This document shows positions 1-8,367 of a DNA stretch of 64,000 nucleotides, piece after piece; the first letter of the stretch is position 1; each line of letters begins with the position of its first letter. The DNA comes from Elusimicrobiota bacterium (GTDB taxonomy: Bacteria > Elusimicrobiota > Elusimicrobia > UBA1565 > UBA9628). Below the pieces are notes generated by a model. The model was not told the origin of the DNA, did no database searches, and saw only the letters and a program-made list of their open reading frames with translations. Location of the stretch: the NCBI GenBank assembly GCA_016212795.1, contig JACRDT010000005.1, forward strand, positions 62,001 through 126,000, given 5' to 3'. The translations under genes and the position numbers were made by a program.

Positions 1-341
1 ACGCGGATCGCCAATTGGCAGGACGGGGGCGAGCCGGATGCCTCGAAACTCACGCCGTAACCCGACACCGTGCGCGGCAGGCACGCCGCGGCCTGCGCGA
101 GGGAGCAGCCGTCGCGGCCGAAGCCCGTGTCGTAAAGGCAGGCCGCGGCTTGATGCTCGGCCGAATGGGCAGCCAGCCTTGCCCTGGCGGAATCGTTGAC
201 TCTGGCGACGAACCCGCGCCGTCCCAGGGTGAGCTGGATGATCGAGGCGCTCATGAAGCCAAGGATCACCAGGATCACCAGGACCCATGCCAGAACCGAC
301 CCCTTGCGGCCCCCGGCGCGGCGCGGGTTATTGGATCGCAT
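1..341 (-). CDS. PilX/GspK-like minor pseudopilin, 3' end outside window
   Basis: Only the first 113 codons are present; the gene runs off the left edge. The ATG at 341-339 gives a short basic N-terminus (MRSNNPRRAGGRKG) followed by one hydrophobic helix (SVLAWVLVILVILGFMSAS), the layout of a class III/type IV prepilin. Residue +5 after the presumed cleavage glycine is Trp rather than Glu, as in PilX/GspK-type minor pilins that lack Glu5. The start overlaps the stop of the upstream pseudopilin gene by 14 nt, so it is translated with it. Likely role: tip or minor subunit of a type IV pilus or type II secretion pseudopilus. Family assignment rests on the N-terminus and context only. Confidence 0.7.
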   Translation of the reverse strand, partial: MRSNNPRRAGGRKGSVLAWVLVILVILGFMSASIIQLTLGRRGFVARVNDSARARLAAHSAEHQAAACLYDTGFGRDGCSLAQAAACLPRTVSGYGVSFEASGSPPSCQLAIR

Positions 342-933
342 GGCGAATGGCCGCGCTGATGCTGCGCGAAAGGGTTTCCGGGGCCGAGGACGGGGCCCTC
401 CGCCGTGTGATGGCGAATTCCATCCTCACCAGATTATTGATCCCTCCGGGCCTGGAGAAATCCATCCTGATGCGGCAACCCTCTCCTCCGGCCACCAGGA
501 CCCGGCCGACCCCTTCAGGCGGGTCGAGGCCGCACGTCAGCGAGAAGCCAGTGCCTGTCCCATCGTAGCGGTACAGCCGCCCTCGGCCCGGGTCGAGGCA
601 CAGATGGAAGAATCGGACCGGCGCCTCGCTCGCCAAGCGATCGCCGAGGCTGGAATCGTAGTTGTGAAGCACGGTCAGGACCGGCGAGTTCGAGCCGGGC
701 GCGGGCATGGCGATCTGCGATGCTCCATCGACGGCGCCGGCCACGGCCTGGCGCACGAGGGCGTCCTCCGCCGCAAGGGTCGTCGAAGCCGCGGCGCGCA
801 GATGCGCCTTGAGCCCGAACGTCATCAACTCGAACGCGCCCCCCACGATGACCATGAACAGGGCTGCGCAGATGAGAAGCTCGGCCAGGGTCACGCCGCG
901 CGGACCCGCCGCATGACGCTCGTTACGATTCAT
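328..933 (-). CDS. PilW/GspJ-like minor pseudopilin
   Basis: About 201 aa. The N-terminus reads RG|VTLAELL: a prepilin-peptidase site with Gly at -1 and Glu at +5, followed by a hydrophobic helix (ICAALFMVIVGGAFELMTFG). The remainder is a globular domain without recognised motifs, as expected for PilW/GspJ. I chose the ATG at 933, inside the end of the upstream gene, over a GTG four codons earlier. It sits between a PilV-like and a PilX-like gene with overlaps of 11 and 14 nt, the standard V-W-X order of minor pilin operons. It should be exported, processed and methylated by PilD and assembled in the envelope. Confidence 0.75.
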   Translation of the reverse strand: MNRNERHAAGPRGVTLAELLICAALFMVIVGGAFELMTFGLKAHLRAAASTTLAAEDALVRQAVAGAVDGASQIAMPAPGSNSPVLTVLHNYDSSLGDRLASEAPVRFFHLCLDPGRGRLYRYDGTGTGFSLTCGLDPPEGVGRVLVAGGEGCRIRMDFSRPGGINNLVRMEFAITRRRAPSSAPETLSRSISAAIRHAIQ

Positions 934-1333
934 TCCAATCGACACGGGCTTCCACGCGCCGCACAGCCTTGCCGGCGCGGTCCTCCACGGTCACCGTGTA
1001 GCTCATCCTGGCCCCGAAGCGCTCCCTGAGTTCGGACGGGAGGCGGGCCGTCACGTCATGCGTCCGCTCCTCAAGAGCCCAGCAGGCGCAGGAATCGCCG
1101 GGGAGGGCCCAGCTGCCGCCGGGCGCCTCGGGGGAAGGGGCGGGATCCGCCGTCACGTAATTCTCAAGCTCTCCCAGAAGCCCCTGGGTCAGCAGCGCGA
1201 CCTGCTCGCGCGTCCCCATCAGTCCCCCCTGCTGGAGGCCGCTCAAGATGACGGCAGCCACCGTGGACACCGCGGAGGCGAGGAGGACGGTCGCGATCAA
1301 GACCTCCGCCAGGCTGCTGCCTCGCTTGCCCAT
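923..1333 (-). CDS. PilV/GspI-like minor pseudopilin
   Basis: 136 aa. The N-terminus MGKRG|SSLAEVLIATVLLAS is a class III prepilin signal: basic leader, Gly at -1, Glu at +5, then a hydrophobic helix. The short length and first position in a V-W-X triplet fit PilV/GspI. The C-terminal half contains a CAC cysteine pair that could form a disulfide. The stop overlaps the next gene's start. The gene is divergent from the secreted protein gene that begins at 1414, so the 80-bp gap must carry promoters for both directions. Confidence 0.75.
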   Translation of the reverse strand: MGKRGSSLAEVLIATVLLASAVSTVAAVILSGLQQGGLMGTREQVALLTQGLLGELENYVTADPAPSPEAPGGSWALPGDSCACWALEERTHDVTARLPSELRERFGARMSYTVTVEDRAGKAVRRVEARVDWNES

Positions 1334-1413
1334 GGGATTAGTATATCGCGGCGATGCCCGTCAATCAAGCCGCCCCGCTGTGCTAAAATATCCCCGCTGC
1401 GAGGTGCCAAGCC

Positions 1414-2001
1414 ATGGAAACGAGAGAACTGGTCGTCCGCATCCGACTCACCCGACGGCAGAGCCGCTGGTTCCTGGCCGCCGCGATGCTCTGCGCCGGC
1501 GTCGAGGATCTGGGCTGCGAATCGTTCACGATGACGGCCTACTATCCGGCTCCCGCAGGCATCTACCAGCGCCTGACGACGACCGGCTCCACGGTGCTGG
1601 CGCGGGACGGCGGCGGGGTGGGCATCGGCACGACCCTCCCGGCGGGAGCGCTGGACATCCGCTCCACGAGGGGCGGGCTGGTGCTGCCCCGCATGACCAT
1701 GGCGCAGGCCGACGCCATCGTGACCGAGGGGTCGCTCATCTACAACACCGACTGGCAGATCGTGGAGGTTCGCGCCAGGTCGCGCTGGAAACCGCTGGGC
1801 AGCGCGGCGATAGACATGCGCTTCACCGACTTGCAGGCCTACGATGCCGGCTGCGCGGCATGGGAGCCCATGGCCTGCGCCATCGCCTGCAACCAACGCT
1901 GCGCCGAGGGCGTCTCCGGACGAGTCTTCAGCGGCGGGACGGCCGTGCGGGAGGCGACCGTTTCCAGCCCTCCCGGGGCCAGTTGCCTGTGCATGCCTTG
2001 A
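1414..2001 (+). CDS. Secreted protein with Elusimicrobiota-type MTAYYPAPAG motif
   Basis: 195 aa, function unknown. A long basic N-terminus leads into a hydrophobic stretch (FLAAAMLCAGVEDLG), so it is probably exported. The segment ESFTMTAYYPAPAGIY followed by GGVGIGTT and a LDIRS stretch is a recurring architecture in Elusimicrobiota secreted proteins and resembles the repeat region preceding collar or tail-fibre-like domains. The C-terminal third has six cysteines (CAAWEPMACAIACNQRC and CLC) and is probably disulfide-bonded. A TAAAAT -10-like hexamer lies at 1383-1388. Proximity to the pseudopilin genes suggests, but does not show, a surface role. Confidence 0.65.
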   Translation: METRELVVRIRLTRRQSRWFLAAAMLCAGVEDLGCESFTMTAYYPAPAGIYQRLTTTGSTVLARDGGGVGIGTTLPAGALDIRSTRGGLVLPRMTMAQADAIVTEGSLIYNTDWQIVEVRARSRWKPLGSAAIDMRFTDLQAYDAGCAAWEPMACAIACNQRCAEGVSGRVFSGGTAVREATVSSPPGASCLCMP

Positions 2002-2093
2002 GTCCGCGCGGACGCACGCTATCGGGCCGCACCTGCCCCTGGCAGGCAGTCTGACCTCCAGAGGGAATCCGCCAAGACCCAGGCCGCGACGGC

Positions 2094-5036
2094 CTACTTG
2101 CGCAAGGCGAGCTCGAGCCCTTCGAGGAGCTCTTCGACCCGCCGCTTCCGGCCGCCGTCGAGGCCCGCGCCGCCGTAGCGGTCGAGGTAGTGGAGCTCGA
2201 CCAGGGGCACGACGGCCGCGAGGTCCGGCCGGACCCGGCCCACCCCTCGCGCGTGCTCGAGCGGCGTGAGGTGGGCCTCCCGGCCGAGGCCCGCCCGGTC
2301 CAACAGGGCCTGGGCGCGCTCGAAGATGGTCTTGGGCGGCCGGCGCCCTCGCCGCCTGAAGCGCCACCCCGCCAGGACGACCCCCGCCACCGCGGCCGCC
2401 GCCGCCAAGGGCCTGGCGGCCTTCTTGAGCCAGGCCGCCGCGCGCTCCGGCGAGAGGGCCTGGCTCAGCCGGTAGAAGGTGTTGCGCTGGACGTAGGTGT
2501 CGTAGCCGATGATGTGGCGGTACCAGCGCATCTCGAGGGCGCTCATGAGACGCTCGAGCCTCTTGTACAGGGCGTCGGCGGCCTGCGTGAAGCCCGCCGG
2601 CGGGGTCGCGTCGAGCGTCACCCACCGGCCGCCCACATAGGCCTCGGTCCAGGCGTGGGCCGCGCTCTGGCGGACGTCGTAGAACTTCCCGTACTCGTTC
2701 CACTCCTCGGCGAGGAAGCCCGTCACGAGCCTGGCCGGGACCCCGGCGTGGCGCAGCAGGATGGCCGCGGCGGTCGCGAAATACTCGCAGTTGCCCTTCT
2801 TATCCTCGAAGAGGAACTCGGGAAGCCCCCGGCGGTCCGAATCCGAGAAGGTCGAGTAGCGGTACGACCGGCGCAGGTGGCTCTCGACGGCCCCGGCCTT
2901 CTCCTCGTCGGTCGCGGCCTTGGCCGTGATCTTGCGCGCGAGAGCCGCCACGCGGCCGTCCTCCCCCGGCGGCAACCGGAGGAAGCGCTCCCTCAGGAGG
3001 CGGTCGTAGCCCTCGATGCTCCGGCCGAACCCCGGGGCCGCGCGCCGGGCATAGAGGACGTAGCTCATCCCGGCGGTGTAGGGAGCGGCGAAGTAGGCGG
3101 TGTCGGTGTAGTCGAAGTTGGCCGCGCCGCTCGGCAGGCGGACGGCGGTCAGGCTGCCGACGGTGAAGAGCACGCTCAGGTTCATCGGGTAGCAGGTGAA
3201 CTCGAGCGCGGGCTCGAGCGTCCCGTCGTCGGCCGGGAAGACCACCTGCTCCCCGGCCCTGACCGCCCACGCCCGGCCCGAGTTCGAGACGCAGCGGCGC
3301 CCCTCCATCCTGTAGGCGAAGTCGAGCTTGCCCTTGTCCCAGCTGTTGCCGTCGAACGTGTCGAAGGCGGCGCCACGCACGTAGAGGGGCCCCGGGGCCC
3401 CGGGGCCGGGCGGCGCCAGGGGCCGGATGCGCATCACGCGCGACGTGGACTTCTTGATCCGGCCGTACCACCCGAGCGACACGTGCTCGGTGAACCCCAC
3501 GATGGCCGCGCTCTTGACCTGCAGCTTGTCGATGCCCATGGCCACGAACGGGTTCATGTGGCGCAGGCCCTCGGTCCTGGGGCTCACGCCGAAGACCACG
3601 CCCGCCAGGCCCAGGCAGGCCGCGGCCACCGCGGCCAGGCCCGGCGCCCACCGGGCCCGGTCCTCGAACCTGAACCCCGAGGCCAGCATCAGCCACGTCC
3701 CGGCGAACGCCGCGTAGAGGAGGAAGAAGAGGAAATACCAGGGGCTGATGGTCAGCCCCGACACGAGAAAGCCCCCCAGCGCCAGGATGAGGAAGAACTG
3801 CGGCAACTCAGCGGTCTTGACCTCGTTGAGCGCGCGGTTGGCGAGCAGGTAGAGGACCAGGTGCGTGTTGGCGATGGCCACGCCCGACACGCGCCAATCC
3901 AGCGCCAGGATGAAGACGAGGACCCCCAGCGACAGGGCGTCCCAGGCGAGCCTCGGGACGCGCCACGCCTTGAACTCGTAGAGGAGCCAGCCCAGGGGGA
4001 TGACCGCCGCCAGCGCCGCCAGCAGCGCCACGTTGATCTCGTCGATGAGGAAGAGGCCGGCGTAGACGATCGCCGCTCCGGCGAACTGCAGCCTCCTCAA
4101 GGCGGGCGTGTCGGTCAGCGCGCCCCGCGGAGGGCCGGGCGCCGCCCGCGACGGCCGCGGGGTCTTGCCCTCCCCGAGCGCGGCCAGCAGCCTCAGGGCC
4201 TTGTCCAGGTGGAGGAGCCCCTTGCCGTAGTCGACGCCGCCCTCGCAGGTGACCAGCCTCACCTCGGCGCCGGTGTCGACGTAGTACTTGAAGGCCGACC
4301 CCGCCTCGCTGATGCGCCGCTCGGCCTCCTCCCCCGAGCCCACCGCGTCGATCCTGATCGTCACCCGCGACTCCCCGGGGACGCAGTACTCGTTGATGAG
4401 GGGCTTGCCGGCCTTGGCGGAGAGCTTCCAGTTGATAAGCCTCGAGTCGTCGGATTCGTCGTAGTCCCTGATGCCGTAGAGCTCGTCCCCGCGTCCCTTC
4501 TTGGGCAGGGGCCGGCCAGAGAGGCTCGCGTCGGCCGTGATCTCGAAGGCGCCGTGCACCTCCTTGAGCTTGGGGAACGCCGTGCCCGCGGGCTCGGCCA
4601 GGGCCAGGCGGTGCCGGAAGAGCCCCAGCGGGAACAGGCTCTCCACCTCGAGCCCGGCAGCGAGGTTGAGGCCCCGATGGGCGAAGGTGAAGGGCAGCCC
4701 GATCGCGACCTGGCCGCTCGGGTCGAGCCGCTCCACCGCAACGCCGCGCACCGCGAGACCCATGGCCGGCAGGCTCCCCTCGTTGCGCAAGACCAGGCCC
4801 AGCCGGAATGGGTCGCCCCGGAAGACCTGATCCGGGAACCGCGCCGAGACCGAGAGCCGCCGGAGGTTCAGCTTGCCCGCGAGCCAGGAAACGACGAGGG
4901 CCGACAGGATGGCGCTGTAGAGGACGTAGAGGAGATTGTTGGTGGTGGAGAAGGCCCCCACCATGGTGAGGACGGCCATCCCGAAAGAGCCCCACCCCAG
5001 GCGGGTCGGGCGCGAGCGGACGCTGCGGGCGGCCAT
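2094..5036 (-). CDS. DUF58 / transglutaminase-like fusion membrane protein
   Basis: 980 aa, joining two proteins that are usually encoded side by side. The N-terminal part (about 1-290) is a DUF58 protein: two membrane segments, then the DUF58 signature GDELYGIRDYDESDD-RLINWK at about residues 184-204. The middle (about 310-480) is a bundle of hydrophobic helices as in TgpA. The C-terminal part holds a periplasmic transglutaminase-like domain with the catalytic triad visible: Cys in GNCEYF (about 749), His in AHAW (about 792), Asp in LDATPP (about 809), then a last membrane helix and a short cytoplasmic tail. It follows moxR by 4 nt. MoxR-DUF58-TgpA clusters are known in many bacteria; a single-chain fusion is the unusual point. 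Substrate unknown. Confidence 0.85.
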   Translation of the reverse strand: MAARSVRSRPTRLGWGSFGMAVLTMVGAFSTTNNLLYVLYSAILSALVVSWLAGKLNLRRLSVSARFPDQVFRGDPFRLGLVLRNEGSLPAMGLAVRGVAVERLDPSGQVAIGLPFTFAHRGLNLAAGLEVESLFPLGLFRHRLALAEPAGTAFPKLKEVHGAFEITADASLSGRPLPKKGRGDELYGIRDYDESDDSRLINWKLSAKAGKPLINEYCVPGESRVTIRIDAVGSGEEAERRISEAGSAFKYYVDTGAEVRLVTCEGGVDYGKGLLHLDKALRLLAALGEGKTPRPSRAAPGPPRGALTDTPALRRLQFAGAAIVYAGLFLIDEINVALLAALAAVIPLGWLLYEFKAWRVPRLAWDALSLGVLVFILALDWRVSGVAIANTHLVLYLLANRALNEVKTAELPQFFLILALGGFLVSGLTISPWYFLFFLLYAAFAGTWLMLASGFRFEDRARWAPGLAAVAAACLGLAGVVFGVSPRTEGLRHMNPFVAMGIDKLQVKSAAIVGFTEHVSLGWYGRIKKSTSRVMRIRPLAPPGPGAPGPLYVRGAAFDTFDGNSWDKGKLDFAYRMEGRRCVSNSGRAWAVRAGEQVVFPADDGTLEPALEFTCYPMNLSVLFTVGSLTAVRLPSGAANFDYTDTAYFAAPYTAGMSYVLYARRAAPGFGRSIEGYDRLLRERFLRLPPGEDGRVAALARKITAKAATDEEKAGAVESHLRRSYRYSTFSDSDRRGLPEFLFEDKKGNCEYFATAAAILLRHAGVPARLVTGFLAEEWNEYGKFYDVRQSAAHAWTEAYVGGRWVTLDATPPAGFTQAADALYKRLERLMSALEMRWYRHIIGYDTYVQRNTFYRLSQALSPERAAAWLKKAARPLAAAAAVAGVVLAGWRFRRRGRRPPKTIFERAQALLDRAGLGREAHLTPLEHARGVGRVRPDLAAVVPLVELHYLDRYGGAGLDGGRKRRVEELLEGLELALRK

Positions 5037-5040
5037 GGAC

Positions 5041-5997
5041 TCAGGACGGGGCGGGCACCGTCCGGATGATGGCGGCGACCGCCTCCTCCATCGCGTCGAG
5101 CTTGGCCACGCCGTAGAGGCTCGTGTCGAGGATGAGGCGGTGGGACACGACCGGGACGGCCACGGCCTTGACGTCGTCGGGGATGCAGTAGTCGCGGCCC
5201 GCCACCAGGGCGAAGGCCCTCGCGGCCCGCACCAGGCTCAGGGCCCCGCGGGGGCTCAGGCCCAGCTTCACGGCCCCGGCCTTGCGGGTCGCCTCGGCGA
5301 TGCGCACCGTGTAGTCGAGGATGCTCTCGTCGACCCGGACCTCGTCGGCCGCCTTCTGGAGCGCGAGGACCTCGTCCACCTTCAAGGCCGGCTTCAAGGC
5401 CTGGATGCGGGCGGCGAGGTCCTTCTCCTTGAGGATGCGCTTCTCGTTCTCCACGGAGGGGTAGCCGATGCGGATGCGCATGAGGAAGCGGTCGAGCTGC
5501 GCCTCGGGCAGGGGGTAGGTCCCGTGGTACTCCACGGGGTTCTGGGTCGCGATGACCATGAACAGGGAGGGCAGGGCGTGGGTCTTGCCGTCGATGGAGA
5601 CCTGGAGGTCGTTCATCGCCTCGAGCAGGGCGGACTGGGTCTTGGGCGTGGTCCGGTTGATCTCGTCGGCCAGGACGACGTTGCTGAAGATGGGCCCGGG
5701 CCTGAACTCGAAGGAGTGCTCCTTCTGATTGAGGATGGAGGACCCCAGGATGTCGGACGGCAGGAGGTCGTTGGTGAACTGGATGCGGCGGAAGGAGGCC
5801 TCCATCGAACGCGCGAGCACCACCCCCAGCAGGGTCTTGCCGATGCCCGGCACGTCCTCGATGAGCAGGTGCCCCCGGGCGAACAGCGCGACCACCGTGA
5901 GCGTCACGACCTGCGGCGTGCCCACGAAGATCTCGTTGATGTTGGCGGCCAGCCGCTCGATCTTCTCGCCTGCGCCTTCGACCACGGGACGGGACAT
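5041..5997 (-). CDS. MoxR-family AAA+ ATPase
   Basis: 318 aa. Walker A is in EDVPGIGKT (about residues 47-55) and Walker B/sensor in VVLADEINRTTPKTQ; the arginine-finger region LDRFLMRI is also present. MoxR ATPases act as chaperones that mature or load partner proteins carrying DUF58/VWA domains; the next gene encodes such a partner. The ATG at 5997 is chosen over an upstream ATG at 6018 because a TATAAT -10 box overlaps the latter, and AAGGAGG lies 5 nt before 5997. It is also co-directional with the aroA-like gene, 43 nt upstream. Confidence 0.9.
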   Translation of the reverse strand: MSRPVVEGAGEKIERLAANINEIFVGTPQVVTLTVVALFARGHLLIEDVPGIGKTLLGVVLARSMEASFRRIQFTNDLLPSDILGSSILNQKEHSFEFRPGPIFSNVVLADEINRTTPKTQSALLEAMNDLQVSIDGKTHALPSLFMVIATQNPVEYHGTYPLPEAQLDRFLMRIRIGYPSVENEKRILKEKDLAARIQALKPALKVDEVLALQKAADEVRVDESILDYTVRIAEATRKAGAVKLGLSPRGALSLVRAARAFALVAGRDYCIPDDVKAVAVPVVSHRLILDTSLYGVAKLDAMEEAVAAIIRTVPAPS

Positions 5998-6002
5998 GAG
6001 GT

Positions 6003-6022
6003 CCTCCTTGCCGGACATTATA
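6003..6022 (-). promoter_or_regulatory. -10 box and Shine-Dalgarno of moxR
   Basis: On the minus strand TATAAT (6022-6017) is followed after 7 nt by AAGGAGG (6009-6003), then 5 nt and ATG (5997). A transcript from this -10 box would begin near the Shine-Dalgarno, so the ATG at 6018, inside the -10 box, cannot be used from this promoter. No good -35 hexamer was seen. Confidence 0.6.
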
Positions 6023-6040
6023 TCGAATCGGGAACGGCCC

Positions 6041-7342
6041 TCAGAGCGACCTCTGCTTGAGGCTCCCGTAGAACGAGGGGTAGGCGTCGTCCACGCAGCG
6101 CCCGTCCTCGACGACGGTCTCGCCGTCGGCGGCGAGGCCGGCGACGAGGGCGGCCATCGCCACGCGGTGGTCCGGGGTCTTGGGCAGCCTGGCCCCCCGC
6201 AGCGCCGCCGGGCCCGTCACCACGAGGTTCCCCCCCCTCACGGACGCCTTGCCGCCCAATGACCTGACCAGCTTGGCCGAGGCCTTGGCCAGCCCGGCCG
6301 TCTCGGGCCCCAGCGTGTCCACCCCCTGGAACCGGGTGGCGCCGCGGGCCTGGCTCGCGGCCACGGCCAGGATGGGCAGTTCGTCGACCGCGCGGGAAAG
6401 CTCGGGCGCGGGGACCGTCGCGGCCTTGAGCGCGGCCGCGGCCACCCGCAGGTCGGCCACGGGCTCGGGCGCGCCGATGATGTTGTCCCCCCAGGGGGAG
6501 AGCCCTACCTCGGCCCCCATGCGGGCCAGGATGCCCAGGAAAGCGGTGCGGCAGGGGTTGGTCCCGACCTCGACGATGGACAGGTCGCTCTTCGGCACGA
6601 TGGCCGCGGCCACCGCCCAGTAGGCCGCCAGGTGCATGTCGCCCGGGACCCGCACCGGCGTGCTCCTGAGCCGGGCCCCGCCCGGGAGCGTCGCCCGGGA
6701 GCCCTCGCGACGCACGGGGCAACCGAAGTGGAGCAGCATCCTCTCCGCGTGGTCCCAGCTCGGGGAAGGCTCCTCCACGGCGGTCTCGCCTTCCGCCATC
6801 AGCCCGGCCAGCAGGACGGCCGCCTTGGCATGGCGGTCCGGCGCCCGGAGCGCGACCGTGGCGGCCTTGAGGGCCGCCCCTTGGATGCGCAGCGGAGCGC
6901 AGTCCTTGTCCTCGAAGGAGACCGCCGCGCCCATCCTCCGCAAGGCCTTCTCGATGACCCCCACCGGCACGCGCCGCAGGGCCGCCCCGCCCGTCAGCTT
7001 GGAGGCCATGGGGTGGCCCGCCAGGACCCCCATGAGCAGGCCGAGGGTCGCGACCGAGTCCTCGCAGTCGAGCCAGTCGTCCGTCGCCGCAAGGCTGCGC
7101 AGACCCTTGCCCGTGACCGCGATGATCTCGTGCCCCTTGACCGAGTGGCGGTCGAGCTCCACCCCGAGCCGCAGCAGGCAAGCCTTCGTGGCCTCGATGT
7201 CCGCCCCCTCCGCGATGCCCGTGATGCCGGAGGTGCCCTCCGACAGGGCGCCCAGCACCAAGGCCAGATGCGAGACGGCCTTGTCCCCCGGCAAGCCGAG
7301 CTCCCCGAGGAGGGGGCCGCCGCGCCTGGTCGAGAGCTCCAT
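6041..7342 (-). CDS. EPSP synthase-like protein with degraded active site
   Basis: 433 aa, the right length and fold signature for the EPSP synthase (AroA) family, for example LPGDKAVSHLAL, a DHAERML motif and DHRVAMA near the end. Mapped to E. coli AroA, it keeps K22, D313, E341 and R386. It has replaced S23 (A), R27 (L), R100 (G), R124 (V), S169/S170/Q171 (D/R/H), K340 (P), R344 (G) and K411 (D). These residues bind shikimate-3-phosphate and PEP, so normal AroA activity looks unlikely. The reading frame is intact, which argues against simple decay. It heads the moxR-DUF58/transglutaminase run. The start at 7342 is preceded by TATGAT at 7 nt and removes nine residues from the longest frame. 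Automatic annotation would call this aroA; I leave the symbol blank. Confidence 0.8.
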   Translation of the reverse strand: MELSTRRGGPLLGELGLPGDKAVSHLALVLGALSEGTSGITGIAEGADIEATKACLLRLGVELDRHSVKGHEIIAVTGKGLRSLAATDDWLDCEDSVATLGLLMGVLAGHPMASKLTGGAALRRVPVGVIEKALRRMGAAVSFEDKDCAPLRIQGAALKAATVALRAPDRHAKAAVLLAGLMAEGETAVEEPSPSWDHAERMLLHFGCPVRREGSRATLPGGARLRSTPVRVPGDMHLAAYWAVAAAIVPKSDLSIVEVGTNPCRTAFLGILARMGAEVGLSPWGDNIIGAPEPVADLRVAAAALKAATVPAPELSRAVDELPILAVAASQARGATRFQGVDTLGPETAGLAKASAKLVRSLGGKASVRGGNLVVTGPAALRGARLPKTPDHRVAMAALVAGLAADGETVVEDGRCVDDAYPSFYGSLKQRSL

Positions 7343-7349
7343 GGGAGAT

Positions 7350-7355
7350 ATCATA
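7350..7355 (-). promoter_or_regulatory. -10 box for leaderless aroA-like transcript
   Basis: TATGAT on the minus strand, 7 nt before the ATG at 7342. The spacing puts the transcription start at the start codon. Confidence 0.45.
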
Positions 7356-7386
7356 TGAAAATCGGGCATCCGCCCTTGTAAAAAAG

Positions 7387-7392
7387 TAGACT
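7387..7392 (+). promoter_or_regulatory. -10 box for leaderless ccdA transcript
   Basis: TAGACT followed by 6 nt (ACGCCG) and the ATG at 7399. There is no room for a ribosome-binding site. Confidence 0.5.
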
Positions 7393-7398
7393 ACGCCG

Positions 7399-8136
7399 AT
7401 GGACTCGATAGGGACTTGGGCCGCCTTCCTCGCGGGAGTGGCGTCCTTCCTCTCCCCGTGCGTCCTGCCGCTCGTGCCGGGCTACGTCTCCATGATCTCG
7501 GGGGTGTCCTTCGCCGAGCTCTCGGCCCCCTCGGCCAAGGGGGCGGGCACCGCGGCGACCCTGCGCGCGGGGCTGGCCTCGGCCGCCTTCGTGCTGGGCT
7601 TCACCATCGTCTTCGTCGCCATGGGCGCCACGGCCTCGGCCGTGGGCAAGGTCCTCACCGCCTACGTCTGGGCCTTCAGCAAGATCGCGGGCGTCCTCGT
7701 CATCGTCTTCGGCCTGCACACGGCCGGGGCCATCACCATCCCCTGGCTCTACTACGAGAAGCGGCTGTCGGCGTCGGGCGTGGGGCCCGGGTACGGCGGG
7801 GCCGTGCTCATGGGCATGGCCTTCGCCTTCGGCTGGACCCCCTGCATCGGCCCCATCCTGGCGACGATCCTGGCCATGGCCGCGACCCAAGAAAGGGTCC
7901 TCTATGGCGTCTGGCTGCTGGCTGTCTACAGCCTGGGGCTGGGCATCCCCTTCATCCTGGCGGGGCTCAGCGTGGGCGCCTTCGTCAGGCTCATGGCCCG
8001 CTACAAGCCCTTCATCCGCTGGGGCGAGATCGTGGCCGGGTCCCTGCTGGTCGTCATCGGGGCGCTCATCTTCCTCGACAAGACAGCCCTCGTGGTGCGT
8101 CTGCTGCCCGCCTCCCTGGGCAGGTTCTCAAGGTAG
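7399..8136 (+). CDS. ccdA: CcdA/DsbD-type transmembrane thiol-electron carrier
   Basis: 245 aa with six or more hydrophobic helices. The two family cysteines are visible: SPCVLPLVPGY in helix 1 and GWTPCIGPIL in helix 4. They form the redox pair that carries electrons from cytoplasmic thioredoxin across the inner membrane to periplasmic thiol proteins, for cytochrome c maturation or disulfide reduction. The protein lacks the periplasmic domains of full DsbD, so it is the short CcdA type. It stands alone, divergent from the aroA-like gene; no cytochrome maturation genes are near. The start fits the leaderless -10 at 7387. Confidence 0.92.
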   Translation: MDSIGTWAAFLAGVASFLSPCVLPLVPGYVSMISGVSFAELSAPSAKGAGTAATLRAGLASAAFVLGFTIVFVAMGATASAVGKVLTAYVWAFSKIAGVLVIVFGLHTAGAITIPWLYYEKRLSASGVGPGYGGAVLMGMAFAFGWTPCIGPILATILAMAATQERVLYGVWLLAVYSLGLGIPFILAGLSVGAFVRLMARYKPFIRWGEIVAGSLLVVIGALIFLDKTALVVRLLPASLGRFSR

Positions 8137-8190
8137 GGCTTGAAGCTCGCGAGCGCAGCGAGCGAACCACCCGCCGTCTCCTTCTTCTCC

Positions 8191-8220
8191 CAACTCGCGC
8201 CGGCGCGAGTTCGCGAGTTG
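8191..8220. terminator. Overlapping palindromes after ccdA
   Basis: A perfect 20-bp palindrome, AACTCGCGCCGGCGCGAGTT (8192-8211), is nested in a second inverted pair, CAACTCGCG (8191-8199) and CGCGAGTTG (8212-8220). A smaller palindrome, GCTCGCGAGC, lies about 50 bp upstream. There is no T tract, so it may be a transcript-end hairpin rather than a classical intrinsic terminator. The rest of 8137-8367 has no gene. Confidence 0.4.
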
Positions 8221-8367
8221 GGGAAGTTCGGCCCTCTCCCCTGAAAGCCAGGCCCGCCAAGGGATGGGACTTTCCCCGCCGGTCATTCGTACACATATTG
8301 GAGGCCTACGGCCGGATGGGGCTTTCGACACTTACGCGGTCCAGGGGGAAACGGTAAAATGGACGAG

